Positions 24,463 through 34,257 are shown, counted from the first letter of the stretch. The stretch is 40,917 nt of DNA from an uncultured Roseicyclus sp. (GCA_937139335.1 CAKZPN010000078.1:1-40917), one strand, 5' to 3'. The notes: generated by a model from the sequence alone, not told the origin. Translations and numbers: made by a program.

Positions 24463-25509
24463 ATGTTTGACGCGCCGCCGTTCGGCAAGAAAAAGCTCCT
24501 GCGTTCGCTGGCCGGCGAAACCATGGATGTGCCGCCCGTCTGGCTCATGCGTCAGGCCGGGCGCTACCTGCCGGAGTATCGTGCGACGCGGGCGCAAGCC
24601 GGGGATTTCCTGTCCCTGTGCTATAATTCCGAGCTGGCGGCAGAGGTTACGCTGCAGCCGATCCGGCGTTACGGCTTCGACGCGGCGATCCTGTTCGCCG
24701 ACATCCTGCTGATCCCGCAGGCGCTCGGGGCCGAGTTGTGGTTCGAGACCGGCGAGGGCCCGCGCCTGTCGACCATCACCGGGCCCGAGGGGCTGAAGCC
24801 GCTCAAGGGCCGCGACGACATCCACGACCACTTGGCGCCGATCTATGAAACGGTGCGCATCCTGACGCGCGAATTGCCGCAGGAGACGACGCTGATCGGT
24901 TTCGCCGGCGCGCCATGGACCGTCGCCACCTACATGATCGCAGGTCGCGGCACGCCCGACCAGGCCCCGGCTCATGCGCTGCGCGAGGGAGATCCGGAGA
25001 CCTTTGGCGCCCTGATCGAGCTTCTGACCGGGGCCACGATCGAATACCTCGACATGCAGGTGCAGGCGGGCGCCGAGGTGGTCAAGATCTTCGACAGCTG
25101 GGCCGGGTCGCTGAAGGGCGAGGCCTTCGACCGTTTCGCTCTGGAGCCGGCCAAGCGGATCATCGCGGAACTGAAGCGGCGCCATCCCGGCCTGCCGGTC
25201 ATCGCCTTCCCGCGCGAGGCCGGCGAGAAATATCTCGGCTTCGCCAAGGCCGTCGGCGCCGATTGCCTCGCCATCGACACCAAGGTCGATCCCAACTGGG
25301 CGGCGGAGCACCTGCAACCCGACAGCTGCGTTCAGGGCAACCTCGACCCGAAGCACATGGTCACCGGCGGTCAGGCGCTGGTGGACGAGACGCGGCGCAT
25401 CGTCGACGCGCTGAAGGGCGGACCGCATGTCTTCAACCTCGGCCACGGGATCACGCCCGACGCGGATCCCGAGAACGTGCACCTGCTGCTGCAAGCCATC
25501 CGCGGCTGA
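24463..25509 (+). CDS. hemE: Uroporphyrinogen decarboxylase
   Basis: 348 residues from ATG 24463, preceded by [26 protein letters not shown] contains the substrate-binding Arg/Arg motif; [64 protein letters not shown] and the C-terminal [16 protein letters not shown] are all conserved in HemE. It decarboxylates the four acetate arms of uroporphyrinogen III to give coproporphyrinogen III, the substrate of HemF encoded 2 kb away. The open frame extends upstream over the divergent promoter but only this start fits the family. Confidence 0.97.
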   Translation: MFDAPPFGKKKLLRSLAGETMDVPPVWLMRQAGRYLPEYRATRAQAGDFLSLCYNSELAAEVTLQPIRRYGFDAAILFADILLIPQALGAELWFETGEGPRLSTITGPEGLKPLKGRDDIHDHLAPIYETVRILTRELPQETTLIGFAGAPWTVATYMIAGRGTPDQAPAHALREGDPETFGALIELLTGATIEYLDMQVQAGAEVVKIFDSWAGSLKGEAFDRFALEPAKRIIAELKRRHPGLPVIAFPREAGEKYLGFAKAVGADCLAIDTKVDPNWAAEHLQPDSCVQGNLDPKHMVTGGQALVDETRRIVDALKGGPHVFNLGHGITPDADPENVHLLLQAIRG

Positions 25510-25577
25510 TCCCGGCACCCCTGCCGATCGCCCCCGCGTCATGCTACCCGGGGAGGGTGAGTGAATCGGGGGTGACG

Positions 25578-26747
25578 ATGGGGCAGGTGGATTTCGCGGT
25601 TGTCGGGCGCGGGTTGATGGGCACGGCCTGTGCCTGGCACCTGTCGCAAGCGGGGCACCGCGTTGCGCTGATCGGGCCCGACGAACCTGCGGATCGGGGC
25701 GCGCATGACGGACCCTTCGGCAGCTTCCACGACGCAGGACGCATCACCCGTGCCATCGCCCGCGACCCGGTCTGGGCGCGGCTTTCCGCCCGGTCCATCG
25801 CGCGCTACGCGGCCCTGTCGGATCGGTCGGGCCTGAGCTTCTACACGCCCTGCGGCGGCATGATGTCGGGCACCAGCGACGGGTCGCTGGCGCATGTCGC
25901 GGACGAATTTCTCGCCACCGCCGGGGCGCTTGGCCTGCCGCATGATCCGCTCTCCGGCGCGGCGCTGGCCGAGCGCGTCCCGATGTTCGACCTGCCGCAA
26001 GGCAGCCGCGCTGCCTTTGACCCGGCAGGGGGCGTGATCGACCCGCGGCTGATGCGGCGCGCGCACGAGCATCTGGCGCGCAAGGCCGGGGCAGAGGTGA
26101 TCGCCACCCACGCCACCGGCCGCGACGGCACGACGCTGCGGCTGGCCGACGGCCGATCTCTCACTGCCGGTCACATCGTTCTGGCCACCGGCGGCTGGGC
26201 CTTTGCCGCGCCGCTCAGCCCTGCCCGACCGAAGATGGAGGTCTACCTCCGCACCGTGCTTCTGGCCGAAGTGAGCGAGGCCGAGGCCGCGCGACTGTCG
26301 TCCATGCCAAGCCTGATCTACGTGACCGAGGGCGGCGAGACCGACCACTACCTGCTGCCGCCGATCCGCTACCCGGACGGGAAGGTCTACGTGAAGATCG
26401 GAGGAGAGGTCACGAGCCCCGCGGCGCGGGATGGCGAGACGCTGAACGCCTGGTTCAAGACCGAGGGCAGCGCCGGGGCCGGGGACATGCTTCTCGACGC
26501 GCTGCGCAAGGTGATGCCGAACCTGACGATCGAGCGCACGATGACGGCACCCTGCGCGGTCAGCTTCACGGCGACGGATTACCCCTACATCGCGCGGCTC
26601 GATGACGAAGTCACGCTGCTGACGGGCGGCAATGGGGCGGGGGCGAAATGCGCCGACGAGCTGGGACGTCTGGGGGCTGTGGCAGCCCTCGGCGGCAGCG
26701 TGGCCGCCGAGGGTTTGGGCGCGGATTTCACGCCGGTGTTCGTGTGA
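25578..26747 (+). CDS. FAD-dependent amine oxidase, monomeric sarcosine / N-methyltryptophan oxidase-like
   Basis: 389 residues. MGQVDFAVVGRGLMGTACAW supplies the FAD dinucleotide motif GXGXXG, followed by HLSQAGHRVALIGPDEP. GSFHDAGRITRAIARDP is typical of the MSOX/MTOX group, where an Arg near here contacts substrate. HIVLATGGWAF is the second FAD contact. In the C-terminal part, Cys326 in MTAPCAVSFTATDYPYI lines up with the Cys that carries covalent flavin in monomeric sarcosine oxidase, so covalent FAD is likely (inference). It would oxidise an N-methyl amine or similar amino acid. It starts 68 bp after hemE; an upstream GTG is possible. Its stop is 3 bp from the convergent porin-like gene. 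Confidence 0.85.
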   Translation: MGQVDFAVVGRGLMGTACAWHLSQAGHRVALIGPDEPADRGAHDGPFGSFHDAGRITRAIARDPVWARLSARSIARYAALSDRSGLSFYTPCGGMMSGTSDGSLAHVADEFLATAGALGLPHDPLSGAALAERVPMFDLPQGSRAAFDPAGGVIDPRLMRRAHEHLARKAGAEVIATHATGRDGTTLRLADGRSLTAGHIVLATGGWAFAAPLSPARPKMEVYLRTVLLAEVSEAEAARLSSMPSLIYVTEGGETDHYLLPPIRYPDGKVYVKIGGEVTSPAARDGETLNAWFKTEGSAGAGDMLLDALRKVMPNLTIERTMTAPCAVSFTATDYPYIARLDDEVTLLTGGNGAGAKCADELGRLGAVAALGGSVAAEGLGADFTPVFV

Positions 26748-26750
26748 CGA

Positions 26751-27347
26751 TCAGAAGCGGAAGTTGACCGAAACTGCGGCGCTCGTTGCATCGGCTTCGA
26801 CGCCGGCCGCATCGAATTCGTCGAACTCGTGGTACAGCACTTCCGCGCCGACGGTCATGTTGTCGGTGATGAACCGCTCGTAGCCGACGCCGGCGAACCA
26901 GCCGTCGCTGTCATCTTCCGCACCACCGCCCGAAAGCTGGACGTTTGCCCAGCCACCGGTGCCGTAGACCCAGCTTTCGCCCAAGTCCACACCGCCGCGC
27001 AGGCCCACACGCGTGATGGAATCGACGTCCGCACCACCCAACTCGATGTTGGTGCCGTCGTACTGCAGACCGCCGCCCACAATGAAGTTGCCGAAGTCGT
27101 AGTCGTAGTAGCCGCGCAGACCCAGCAGCGCTCCGTCACCATCAAAGTCGGTAACGCCGTCGCTGGCCGAGACATCAGCATAACCCAGTTGCACACCGAG
27201 CGACCCACCGGTCCAGCTCATGCTGGGGGCCATCGGGGCGGGGGCCATGACCACGGGTGCAGGCGCGGGTTCTCCGACGCCCCCTGCCAGGGCCGGCGCG
27301 GCGATAAGTGTGGAAAGACCTGCGGCGAGGATTGTTAGCTTTTTCAT
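26751..27347 (-). CDS. Outer-membrane beta-barrel protein (Opa/OmpA-like porin family)
   Basis: 198 residues. The signal peptide MKKLTILAAGLSTLIAAPAL is cut after ALA, followed by a Pro/Ala-rich linker and then alternating strands (SWTGGSLGVQLGYADVSA, LLGLRGYYDYDFGNFIVGGG, ITRVGLRGGVDLGESWVYG, WFAGVGYERFITDNMTVGAE). The protein ends in VSVNFRF, with the C-terminal Phe used as the BAM recognition signal. It is acidic with many Asp/Gly loops, as in small surface barrels of Rhodobacterales. A strong AAGGAG lies nine bases before the ATG. Pore function is unproven. Confidence 0.88.
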   Translation of the reverse strand: MKKLTILAAGLSTLIAAPALAGGVGEPAPAPVVMAPAPMAPSMSWTGGSLGVQLGYADVSASDGVTDFDGDGALLGLRGYYDYDFGNFIVGGGLQYDGTNIELGGADVDSITRVGLRGGVDLGESWVYGTGGWANVQLSGGGAEDDSDGWFAGVGYERFITDNMTVGAEVLYHEFDEFDAAGVEADATSAAVSVNFRF

Positions 27348-27658
27348 CCTGTGAGCTCCTTGCTCTCGTTTTTTAGTTCTCCGGCCAAGCGTCGGCCGCG
27401 GTGCTTTAGGATGGGGACAATCGAGCGACCTTCAACCGAGGGGAGGCACACGTTGCCGCGAGGTCATTAGCCTGATGCCGGTTTTCGCCGAAGGCGTCAG
27501 GCGAACCGGCAGACACCCGCCGGTTTCATCCCGAACGTGGAATTTCACCGCCTGTGACATCGATGCACGACAGCGTCATCCGACGGCACGGCGACTCGTT
27601 GCCCCCGCCGGGAGATTCGCACTAAGCGATTAATAACATTCGCTTAAAAATACGACGC
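27348..27658. other. Intergenic region between hemF and the outer-membrane protein gene
   Basis: About 310 bp without a gene. It holds a candidate promoter for the outer-membrane gene (27407-27435), a block of three overlapping, mutually exclusive hairpins (27471-27526), and near the hemF stop an AT-rich 7-bp inverted repeat (TAAGCGA at 27623-27629 with TCGCTTA at 27640-27646). No intrinsic hemF terminator with a proper T-run on the minus strand was found. Confidence 0.7.
27407..27435 (-). promoter_or_regulatory. Candidate promoter of the outer-membrane protein gene
   Basis: Minus strand: -35 TTGAAG (27430-27435), 17-bp spacer, -10 ATCCTA (27407-27412), about 60 bp ahead of the ATG. The match is moderate, as usual for alphaproteobacterial promoters. 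Confidence 0.35.
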
Positions 27659-28540
27659 TCAGATCCATTTGGCGATCGGCGGCAGGCTCATCAGCACGGC
27701 ATCGGCGTCATGGCCGGTTTCCAGCCCGAACTTCGTGCCGCGGTCATAGACGAGGTTGTATTCCGCGTAGAGCCCGCGGTGAACCAGTTGCGCCTCGCGG
27801 TCGGCATCCGTCCACGCGGTATGACGGCGGCGTTCCACGCAGGGCAGGAACGCCGGAAGGAAGGCGCGGCCGACGTCTTTCGTGAAAGCGAAATCGGCCT
27901 CCCAGTCGCCGGTGTTCAGGTCGTCGTAGAAGATGCCGCCGACCCCGCGGGCACGGTGGCGGTGCGGGATGTAGAAATATTCGTCCGCCCATGCCTTGAA
28001 CCGCGGGTAGGCGTCGGCGCTGTGGCGGTCGCAGTGGTCCTTGAGGACGGCATGGAAATGTGCGGTATCCTCGGCGTACTCGATGGCCGGGTTCAGATCG
28101 GCGCCGCCGCCGAACCAGGACGCGACCGGGGTCCAGAACATCCGCGTGTTCATGTGGACAGCCGGCGCATGCGGGTTCTTCATATGCGCGACGAGGCTGA
28201 TCCCCGAAGCCCAGAAGGTCGGGTCTTCCCTCAACCCGTCCATGTCCTTGCGCGCCGACATGGCGGCGACGGCACGGTCGCCCAACTGCCCGTAGACGGT
28301 GGAGACGTTCACGCCGACCTTCTCGAACACGCGCCCGCCGCGCATCACGCTCATCAACCCGCCGCCGGCGTCCGAACCATCGTCCGACCGGCGCTTCGTC
28401 TCGGTCACGGTGAAGCGGCCGGCGGACTGGTCGCCGCCCTGCGCATCCTCGAGCGCCTCGAAGGCGGCGACGATCTGGTCGCGGAGGCTGCGGAACCAGG
28501 CCGAGGCGCGGGTCTTGCGGTCGTCGATGCTGTCCTTCAC
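27659..28540 (-). CDS. hemF: Oxygen-dependent coproporphyrinogen III oxidase
   Basis: 293 residues from GTG 28540, chosen because AAAGGA lies nine bases upstream; an in-frame GTG at 28564 has no such site. SRASAWF-type N-terminus (TRASAWFRSLRDQIVAAFEA), VFEKVGVNVSTVYGQLG, FWASGISLVAHMKNPHAPAV with its active-site His residues, HMNTRMFW, FYIPHRHRARGVGGIFYDDL and EYNLVYDRGTKFGLETG are all HemF landmarks. It uses O2 to convert coproporphyrinogen III to protoporphyrinogen IX. It shares the neighbourhood with hemC and hemE but is transcribed as a separate unit. Confidence 0.97.
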   Translation of the reverse strand: MKDSIDDRKTRASAWFRSLRDQIVAAFEALEDAQGGDQSAGRFTVTETKRRSDDGSDAGGGLMSVMRGGRVFEKVGVNVSTVYGQLGDRAVAAMSARKDMDGLREDPTFWASGISLVAHMKNPHAPAVHMNTRMFWTPVASWFGGGADLNPAIEYAEDTAHFHAVLKDHCDRHSADAYPRFKAWADEYFYIPHRHRARGVGGIFYDDLNTGDWEADFAFTKDVGRAFLPAFLPCVERRRHTAWTDADREAQLVHRGLYAEYNLVYDRGTKFGLETGHDADAVLMSLPPIAKWI

Positions 28541-28816
28541 GGGGCGCTGTCCTTTTCTCGTCACACCGCGGCTTTATCAGAGGCCGCAAGATCGCGCCAC
28601 GCGCCGTTTCTTCCCCAAAGACCCCGCCACGGGCGAAAATCCCCCACGAAATCATGTGTCCGGGCTGCAAAACACCACTACATGAACCGCGCGCTCGCGC
28701 CGCAGGCAGGAAACGTTAAATTTCAAACGACTGCCATGGATTTTCTAAAAGAAATGACTTAGGCTTACGGCAACCGCCGCATCAGACGGCACCCCGAGGC
28801 AGAGCGAGCAGGCTCC

Positions 28817-30301
28817 GTGCAAAAACGTCCAAGTTTTCCGGCCCTGATCGGGTTGGTCCTTCTGTTCTGTGTGGCCCTGGCCGCGGCACCGCTGCGGGCG
28901 GCCCCCTACGCCGCGATGGTGATGGATGCCCGTACCGGCGAGGTGATCCACGCGCGCAACGCCGACACCCGGCTGCACCCAGCCTCGCTCACCAAGATGA
29001 TGACGCTCTACGTGGCCTTCGAGGCGATCCGTCTGGGCGAGATCACGCTCGACACTCAGGTGCGCATCTCGCCCAACGCCGCCGCCGAACCGCCCTCGCG
29101 GCTGGGTCTGCGGGCCGGCTCGACGATCCGGCTGCGCTACCTGATCCGGGCGGCAGCGATCCGCTCCGGCAACGATGCCGCAACCGCCATCGGCGAGGCG
29201 ATCTCCGGGTCCGAGGCGGCCTTCGCGCGCCGCATGAACCGCACGGCGCGGGCGCTTGGCATGACGCGGACCACGTTTCGCAACGCCAACGGCCTGACCG
29301 AGGAAGGGCATCTGTCGACCGCCAGTGACATGACCATCATGGGGCGGCGGCTGTTCTACGATTACCCGCAGTATTACAACATCTTCTCCCGCAGGGAGGA
29401 GGATGCCGGCATCGCGCGCGTCCGCAACACCAACCGGGTGGTGCTGGATTCCTACCGCGGCGCGGACGGCATCAAGACAGGCTACACGCGGGCGGCAGGC
29501 TTCAACCTCGTGGCCTCGGCCGAGCGTGGCAACGTCCGGATCATCGCGACCGTCTTCGGCGGCCAGTCCGCCGCCTGGCGCAACCAGCGCATCATGGAAC
29601 TGCTCGACATGGGCTTTGCCCGTGCGCCCGCGCAGGCGACAGTCCGGCGCCCCGCGCTTCCGGTCTACCAGAACGATGGTGACGACGACGGGCCGGTGGG
29701 CGAGATCGCCCGCGCCTCCGGCCTTGTCACCCGGTCGATCAGGCCGCTGCCCCGCCCCGGGGCCGTGCCCGAACTGTCCGAGCCCGCGCCCGACCTTGTG
29801 GCCGCGATCGAGGAAGCCGTGGGCGACGTGCTGACCAGTGTCGAGGCCCCCGCGGCGGAGGAGGCAGAGGAGGCGCCGGCCGTCACCTCCGTCGCCGCGA
29901 CCCGAAACCTTCCCGACATGACGCCCGTGCCCCGGCCCGAACCGGACCCCGCGCCGCAGGCCTCGCTCGTCGTCCCCCCGCGCCCGGCGGATCCACCGCC
30001 CGTGGAAGCCGAAGCCGCGCCGCTGGAACCCGAGGTCATCACCCGCGCCTCGTCCACCGGCAGCCGTCTCTACGGCGTGTCGCTGGGCGCACAGCCCTCG
30101 CATCACGCGGCCGAGCGCCTGTTGCTTCGCACGGCGCTGAGCGAGATCGGCACCTTCGACCAGGCGATGCGGCAGGTCCTGCAACGCAGCAGCGGGTTCG
30201 AGGCGCGGTTCCAGGGATTGACCGAGGATCAGGCCTCGCGCGCCTGCGCCCGGCTGACCGCCCGCAACGTCACCTGCGAGACGGTCGGCCCTGCCTCCTG
30301 A
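28817..30301 (+). CDS. D-alanyl-D-alanine carboxypeptidase (PBP5/6-like) with C-terminal SPOR domain
   Basis: 494 residues from GTG 28817. A signal peptide (about 1-28, hydrophobic core IGLVLLFCVALAAA) precedes a peptidase S11 domain with the three penicillin-binding motifs SLTK (57-60), SGN (117-119) and KTG (220-222). After about residue 280 comes a long Pro/Ala/Glu-rich linker. The last 75 residues (RLYGVSLGAQPSHHAAERLL, then about 20 residues to FEARFQGLTEDQASRACARL) resemble a SPOR domain, which binds denuded septal peptidoglycan. The enzyme would trim D-Ala from pentapeptides in the periplasm, with the SPOR tail directing it to division sites. It is convergent with the lytic transglycosylase gene, 3 bp from its stop. 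Confidence 0.92.
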   Translation: MQKRPSFPALIGLVLLFCVALAAAPLRAAPYAAMVMDARTGEVIHARNADTRLHPASLTKMMTLYVAFEAIRLGEITLDTQVRISPNAAAEPPSRLGLRAGSTIRLRYLIRAAAIRSGNDAATAIGEAISGSEAAFARRMNRTARALGMTRTTFRNANGLTEEGHLSTASDMTIMGRRLFYDYPQYYNIFSRREEDAGIARVRNTNRVVLDSYRGADGIKTGYTRAAGFNLVASAERGNVRIIATVFGGQSAAWRNQRIMELLDMGFARAPAQATVRRPALPVYQNDGDDDGPVGEIARASGLVTRSIRPLPRPGAVPELSEPAPDLVAAIEEAVGDVLTSVEAPAAEEAEEAPAVTSVAATRNLPDMTPVPRPEPDPAPQASLVVPPRPADPPPVEAEAAPLEPEVITRASSTGSRLYGVSLGAQPSHHAAERLLLRTALSEIGTFDQAMRQVLQRSSGFEARFQGLTEDQASRACARLTARNVTCETVGPAS

Positions 30302-30304
30302 GCG

Positions 30305-32242
30305 CTACTGGGTCAGCCGCTCGGCCAGGCCCAGCGCGGGCAGCTCCCCGGTCAGCTGCGCCTCGTATATCGCCAGACTTTCGGTGACGCGCATGATGTA
30401 GTTGCGCGTCTCGGTGAAGGGGATCGCCTCGATCCAGTAAGTGATGTCCTCGACCTCGCGCGGGTCGCCAAATCGCTCGATCCACTCGTTCGCCCGGCCC
30501 GGCCCGGCGTTGTAGGCCGCCGACACCAGCACCGGGTTGCCGTTGTAGCGGTCCAGCAGGCCGGCAAGGAAGGTGGCGCCGATCAGCGCGTTATGCGCAG
30601 GTTCATCCAGCAACCGGTTCTGCGAATAGTCGAGCCCGAGGTCGCGCGCGGTGTCACGCGCCGTGCCCGGCATCACCTGCATCAGGCCCATTGCGCCTGC
30701 GGGGCTGATGACGCCGGGGCTGAATTCCGACTCGCGCCGCGCGATCGAGAGCACGAAGGCCGTGGGCGCGGGCAACTCGGCCTCGGCCAGCGCGGGCACG
30801 ACAGGGTAATAGGGGCGCATGATCTCGTCGCCGGATTGCGCCGCGCGCTTGCCGATCAGCACCGCGAGATTGGCGTCGCCGAGGCTGAGGGCGAAATCGC
30901 CCAGCATCCCGGCCTCTTCCCGCGTCAGGCTTTCGGCCAGGTGTGTAAGAAAGCGGCTCGCCTGCCCCGTCTCGCCCGCCTCGTACATGAGGAGTGCGGC
31001 GTGAAAGACAGTCGAGCCGGTGAAGGAGGCCTGCCGCCAATCGCCGTAGACTTCGTCACCGAGAAAGGCCGGGTCCACCGGCACGTCGCCCCGGTCGGCG
31101 GCCAGTTGGCCGTAGAAGCTCGACTGGTAGCGCGCGCCCAGCCGGTATGCTTCGGCCGCCGCCTCGGAATTGCCGGCGGCTTCCTGCGCGCGGCCGAGCC
31201 AGTAGCCGGCGCGCCCCATCGAGATGGGGGAGAACACCGCGTCGCGAAACGCCTCGAAATGGCCGATGGCGGTGTCATGGCGGCCAAGGCGGAAGGCGCA
31301 ATAGCCCGCGATCCACTCCAGTTCCGAGAAGTTGATGTAGTCGGTTTCAGGCTCGATGTAGTGGTTCGCGGCATAGCTGTAGCAGGTCTCGAATTCGCCC
31401 TCGCGCATCACGTCACGGGCGAGGCTTGCACGGCTGTCGGCCCATTGCTCGGGCCGCCCGAGGGTCGCGGCCGAAGTCGAACGCTCGGCCATCAGCTCGC
31501 CCGCCGTGTCCCAGAAGCCGGAGCGGATGCGCCACAGGAACCGCTCGTAGGCCAGCCCCGCATCGCCCGCCAGATCTGCCGGAACCGCCTCGATCAGGTC
31601 GTCGACACCGGGGGCGCGGTTGCGTAGCGCCAGCCGCGCGGCGGCCAGTCGTTGCCACCCCTCGGGCACCAGCGGGAACATGGCCCGCGCCCGGTCCTCG
31701 GCGCCGAGCCACAAGAGGTTGTCGAGCCGGTCGACATGATGGTTGCCCGTGTTGAGCACATTCCCGAACGCGGACCGCAGGCGGCCCGCATCCTCGCCAG
31801 TCATGGTGAGCGTCGTCCAGGCGCGAACTGCTTCGGCTTCCGCCGCCGCCCGATCGTCACTCGCCTGATGCGCCAGCGCCAGCGTCAGCGCGCCGGACCC
31901 GGTGGTGGGGGACTGGTCCGCGAAATAGGCGATGACCCGCGCGGGGTCCGAGCCCACGGGAATCGACGGCTCGCCCTGCGCGCGCAGATAGGGAAGGCCG
32001 GGCCAGTCCGGGTTGCGGTCGAGAAAGTCGATGTATTCCTGCCAGTCGCCGCCACCGCGGCGCAGCCGCGTCCAGCTCAGGATGTCCAGCGCAACGGGGT
32101 CTTCCAGCTCGGCCGAGGCCTGCGCGGCAAGCCCCAGGTCGCCGCGCGACAGCGCGGTCAGCGCAAGCGCCAACGCCTCGCTGTTCGCCGCCGCAGACAG
32201 CGGCGCGAACGCCATGAAAATTCCCAACAAGACCTGCCGCAT
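30305..32242 (-). CDS. slt: Soluble lytic murein transglycosylase (Slt70-like)
   Basis: 645 residues from ATG 32242. The signal peptide MRQVLLGIFMAFAPLSAAAN is followed by a long alpha-helical superhelix typical of Slt70, then a C-terminal lysozyme-like SLT domain: ALVLS-type start, SIARRESEFSPGVISPAGAM with the catalytic Glu of the ES motif, GLMQVMPGTARDTARDLGL, NALIGATFLAGLLDRYNGNP and VSAAYNAGPGRANEW. It cleaves glycan strands to 1,6-anhydromuropeptides in the periplasm. The long open frame extends to 32296 but the added residues precede a proper signal peptide and are rejected. It is divergent to dapA. Confidence 0.95.
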   Translation of the reverse strand: MRQVLLGIFMAFAPLSAAANSEALALALTALSRGDLGLAAQASAELEDPVALDILSWTRLRRGGGDWQEYIDFLDRNPDWPGLPYLRAQGEPSIPVGSDPARVIAYFADQSPTTGSGALTLALAHQASDDRAAAEAEAVRAWTTLTMTGEDAGRLRSAFGNVLNTGNHHVDRLDNLLWLGAEDRARAMFPLVPEGWQRLAAARLALRNRAPGVDDLIEAVPADLAGDAGLAYERFLWRIRSGFWDTAGELMAERSTSAATLGRPEQWADSRASLARDVMREGEFETCYSYAANHYIEPETDYINFSELEWIAGYCAFRLGRHDTAIGHFEAFRDAVFSPISMGRAGYWLGRAQEAAGNSEAAAEAYRLGARYQSSFYGQLAADRGDVPVDPAFLGDEVYGDWRQASFTGSTVFHAALLMYEAGETGQASRFLTHLAESLTREEAGMLGDFALSLGDANLAVLIGKRAAQSGDEIMRPYYPVVPALAEAELPAPTAFVLSIARRESEFSPGVISPAGAMGLMQVMPGTARDTARDLGLDYSQNRLLDEPAHNALIGATFLAGLLDRYNGNPVLVSAAYNAGPGRANEWIERFGDPREVEDITYWIEAIPFTETRNYIMRVTESLAIYEAQLTGELPALGLAERLTQ

Positions 32243-32305
32243 GAACCCCGCCCTCTTGCGTCTTTCTAAGGATAAGGCGAGATGGCCCCCGCGCAACAGG
32301 CGAAC

Positions 32306-32334
32306 TTGGCATTTCCCGATGCCCTCGCTAGTGT
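32306..32334 (+). promoter_or_regulatory. Candidate dapA promoter
   Basis: TTGGCA (32306-32311), exactly 17 bp, then TAGTGT (32329-32334), in the slt/dapA divergent region, about 58 bp before the dapA ATG. Confidence 0.45.
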
Positions 32335-32391
32335 CCGCGCGAATTTGCCGAGCCTTTCTGTGGCCGGCCCTCTCAGCAAAGGATGCGTGAC

Positions 32392-33261
32392 ATGTTCCAC
32401 GGCTCGATGGTTGCCCTGGTCACGCCGTTCAAGGACGGCGCGGTGGATTTCAACGCGCTGAAAAAGCTGGTGGAATGGCACATCGCAGAGGGCACGACCG
32501 CGCTGGTGCCGGTGGGCACGACGGGCGAAAGCCCGACCCTGACCCACGCCGAACACGAACAGGTGATCAAGACCGTGGTCACGACGGCGGCGGGCCGGGT
32601 GCCGGTGATCGCGGGCGCGGGCTCGAACAACACGACCGAGGCGATCCGCTTTGTCGAATACGCCAAGTCCGTCGGTGCCGAGGCCGCGCTGGTGGTGACG
32701 CCCTATTACAACAAGCCGACGCAGCGCGGGTTGATCGCGCATTTCGCTGCGCTCGACGACATCGGCCTGCCGATCTTCATCTACAACATCCCGCCGCGCT
32801 CGGTCGTCGACATGCTGCCCGCGACGATGGGCGAACTGGCCAAGCTGCCGAACATCATCGGCGTGAAGGATGCGACCGCCGACCTCAGCCGGGTGCCCAA
32901 GCAGCGGATCACCTGCGGCAAGGATTTCATCCAGCTCTCGGGCGAAGATGCGACCGCCGTGGGCTTCAATGCGCAAGGCGGCGTCGGCTGCATCAGCGTC
33001 ACCGCGAACGTCGCGCCGAAGCTCTGCGCCGAAATGCAGGCGGCGACGCTGGCGGGTGATTACGCCAAGGCACTGGACTATCAGGACAGGCTGATGCCGC
33101 TGCACGAGGCGATTTTTGCCGAGCCGGGCGTCTGCGGTGCGAAATACGGGCTGTCGCTGCTCGGCCATTGCGCCGAGGACGTGCGCCTGCCGCTGACGAT
33201 GCTCACCGACGCGACCAAGGCGCAGATCGAGGCCGCGATGCGGCACGCCGGCCTGCTGTGA
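32392..33261 (+). CDS. dapA: 4-hydroxy-tetrahydrodipicolinate synthase
   Basis: 289 residues from ATG 32392 ([16 protein letters not shown]), with AAGGA at 32376-32380; the in-frame ATG at 32383 overlaps that site and is less likely. [17 protein letters not shown] is the pyruvate-binding loop, [18 protein letters not shown] holds the catalytic Tyr, [13 protein letters not shown] follows, and the Schiff-base Lys lies in [13 protein letters not shown]. It condenses pyruvate with aspartate semialdehyde, the first committed step to diaminopimelate and lysine. Its stop overlaps the GTG start of trmO, so the two are coupled. Confidence 0.97.
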   Translation: MFHGSMVALVTPFKDGAVDFNALKKLVEWHIAEGTTALVPVGTTGESPTLTHAEHEQVIKTVVTTAAGRVPVIAGAGSNNTTEAIRFVEYAKSVGAEAALVVTPYYNKPTQRGLIAHFAALDDIGLPIFIYNIPPRSVVDMLPATMGELAKLPNIIGVKDATADLSRVPKQRITCGKDFIQLSGEDATAVGFNAQGGVGCISVTANVAPKLCAEMQAATLAGDYAKALDYQDRLMPLHEAIFAEPGVCGAKYGLSLLGHCAEDVRLPLTMLTDATKAQIEAAMRHAGLL

Positions 33262-33734
33262 GCCGCGAGGGCGAGGCGGAGCTTCCCTTCGATCCGGCGG
33301 ACCGGATCGAGGCGGGGCTGACCTTCATCGGCCATATCCGATCGCCCTGGGGGCCCGGCACCGCACCCCGCAACCTGCGTGCCGCCCGCGAAAGCGGCGA
33401 GGGCGCGCGGATCGAGTTGCGCGACGGCTACGCCGCCGGCCTCGCCGGGCTGGAGGTGGGGCGCGCGATTCAGGTGCTCTACTGGGTCGACCGCGGCGTG
33501 CGGAACCTGATCGTGCAGAACCCCCGCCACGCTGACGGCGCGAAGGGCACCTTCGCGCTGCGCAGCCCGGTGCGGCCGAACCCGATTGCGCTCGGAACCG
33601 TCGTCATCACCTCGCTCGACCGCGACACCGGCGTCATCGGCATCGACGCGACGGATGCCTGGGACGGCACCCCGGTCCTCGACATCAAGCCCTGGATCGA
33701 CACGGTGGATGTGCCGCCGGGCTGGCGGCCCTAG
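33258..33734 (+). CDS. trmO: tRNA (t6A37) N6-methyltransferase TrmO (TsaA/YaeB family)
   Basis: 158 residues from a GTG that overlaps the dapA stop (GTGA). [20 protein letters not shown] is the N-terminal TrmO strand and SAM-contact region; [37 protein letters not shown] and the C-terminal [15 protein letters not shown] are conserved. E. coli TrmO uses SAM to methylate t6A37 in threonine tRNAs. The protein is short, containing the single barrel domain without the C-terminal extension of the E. coli enzyme, as in many alphaproteobacteria. Identification at family level is solid; the tRNA substrate is inferred from homologues. Confidence 0.85.
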   Translation: MSREGEAELPFDPADRIEAGLTFIGHIRSPWGPGTAPRNLRAARESGEGARIELRDGYAAGLAGLEVGRAIQVLYWVDRGVRNLIVQNPRHADGAKGTFALRSPVRPNPIALGTVVITSLDRDTGVIGIDATDAWDGTPVLDIKPWIDTVDVPPGWRP

Positions 33735-33757
33735 GCGCGATCCCTTATATCCGCCGG

Positions 33758-34231
33758 ATGGCCAAGGATGACGACAACAAGAACTACAAGGTGATCGCCG
33801 AGAACCGGCGCGCGCGCTTCGACTACGCGATCGAGGATGATCTCGAGGTCGGCATCGTGCTGCAGGGCTCCGAGGTGAAGAGCCTGCGCGAGAACACCTC
33901 GAACATCGCGGAAAGTTATGCCGCGGTCGAGGATGGCGAGCTGTGGCTGGTGAACAGCTACATCGCGCCCTACGCACAAGCCAAGACCTGGGGCCATGAC
34001 GAACGCCGCCGGCGCAAGCTGCTCGCTTCGAAACGCGAGCTGTCGCGGATGTGGAGCGCGACCCAGCGCGAGGGTATGACGCTGGTGCCGCTGGTGATCT
34101 ACTTCAACCACAAGGGTCTCGTGAAGCTGAAGATCGGAATCGCCAAGGGCAAGAAGCTGGCCGACAAGCGCGAGACCAGCGCCAAGCGCGACTGGCAGCG
34201 GCAGAAGCAGCGCCTGCTGAAGCAGAACTGA
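33758..34231 (+). CDS. smpB: SsrA-binding protein SmpB
   Basis: 157 residues. [73 protein letters not shown] and the basic C-terminal tail [20 protein letters not shown] form the complete SmpB protein. SmpB binds tmRNA and places it in the empty A site of stalled ribosomes (trans-translation). It lies 23 bp after trmO. The ArfB backup rescue factor is encoded 3.8 kb downstream on the same strand. tmRNA itself was not found in the window. Confidence 0.97.
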   Translation: MAKDDDNKNYKVIAENRRARFDYAIEDDLEVGIVLQGSEVKSLRENTSNIAESYAAVEDGELWLVNSYIAPYAQAKTWGHDERRRRKLLASKRELSRMWSATQREGMTLVPLVIYFNHKGLVKLKIGIAKGKKLADKRETSAKRDWQRQKQRLLKQN

Positions 34232-34257
34232 GTCCTGCGACCTTGCGCCTCTGGACC

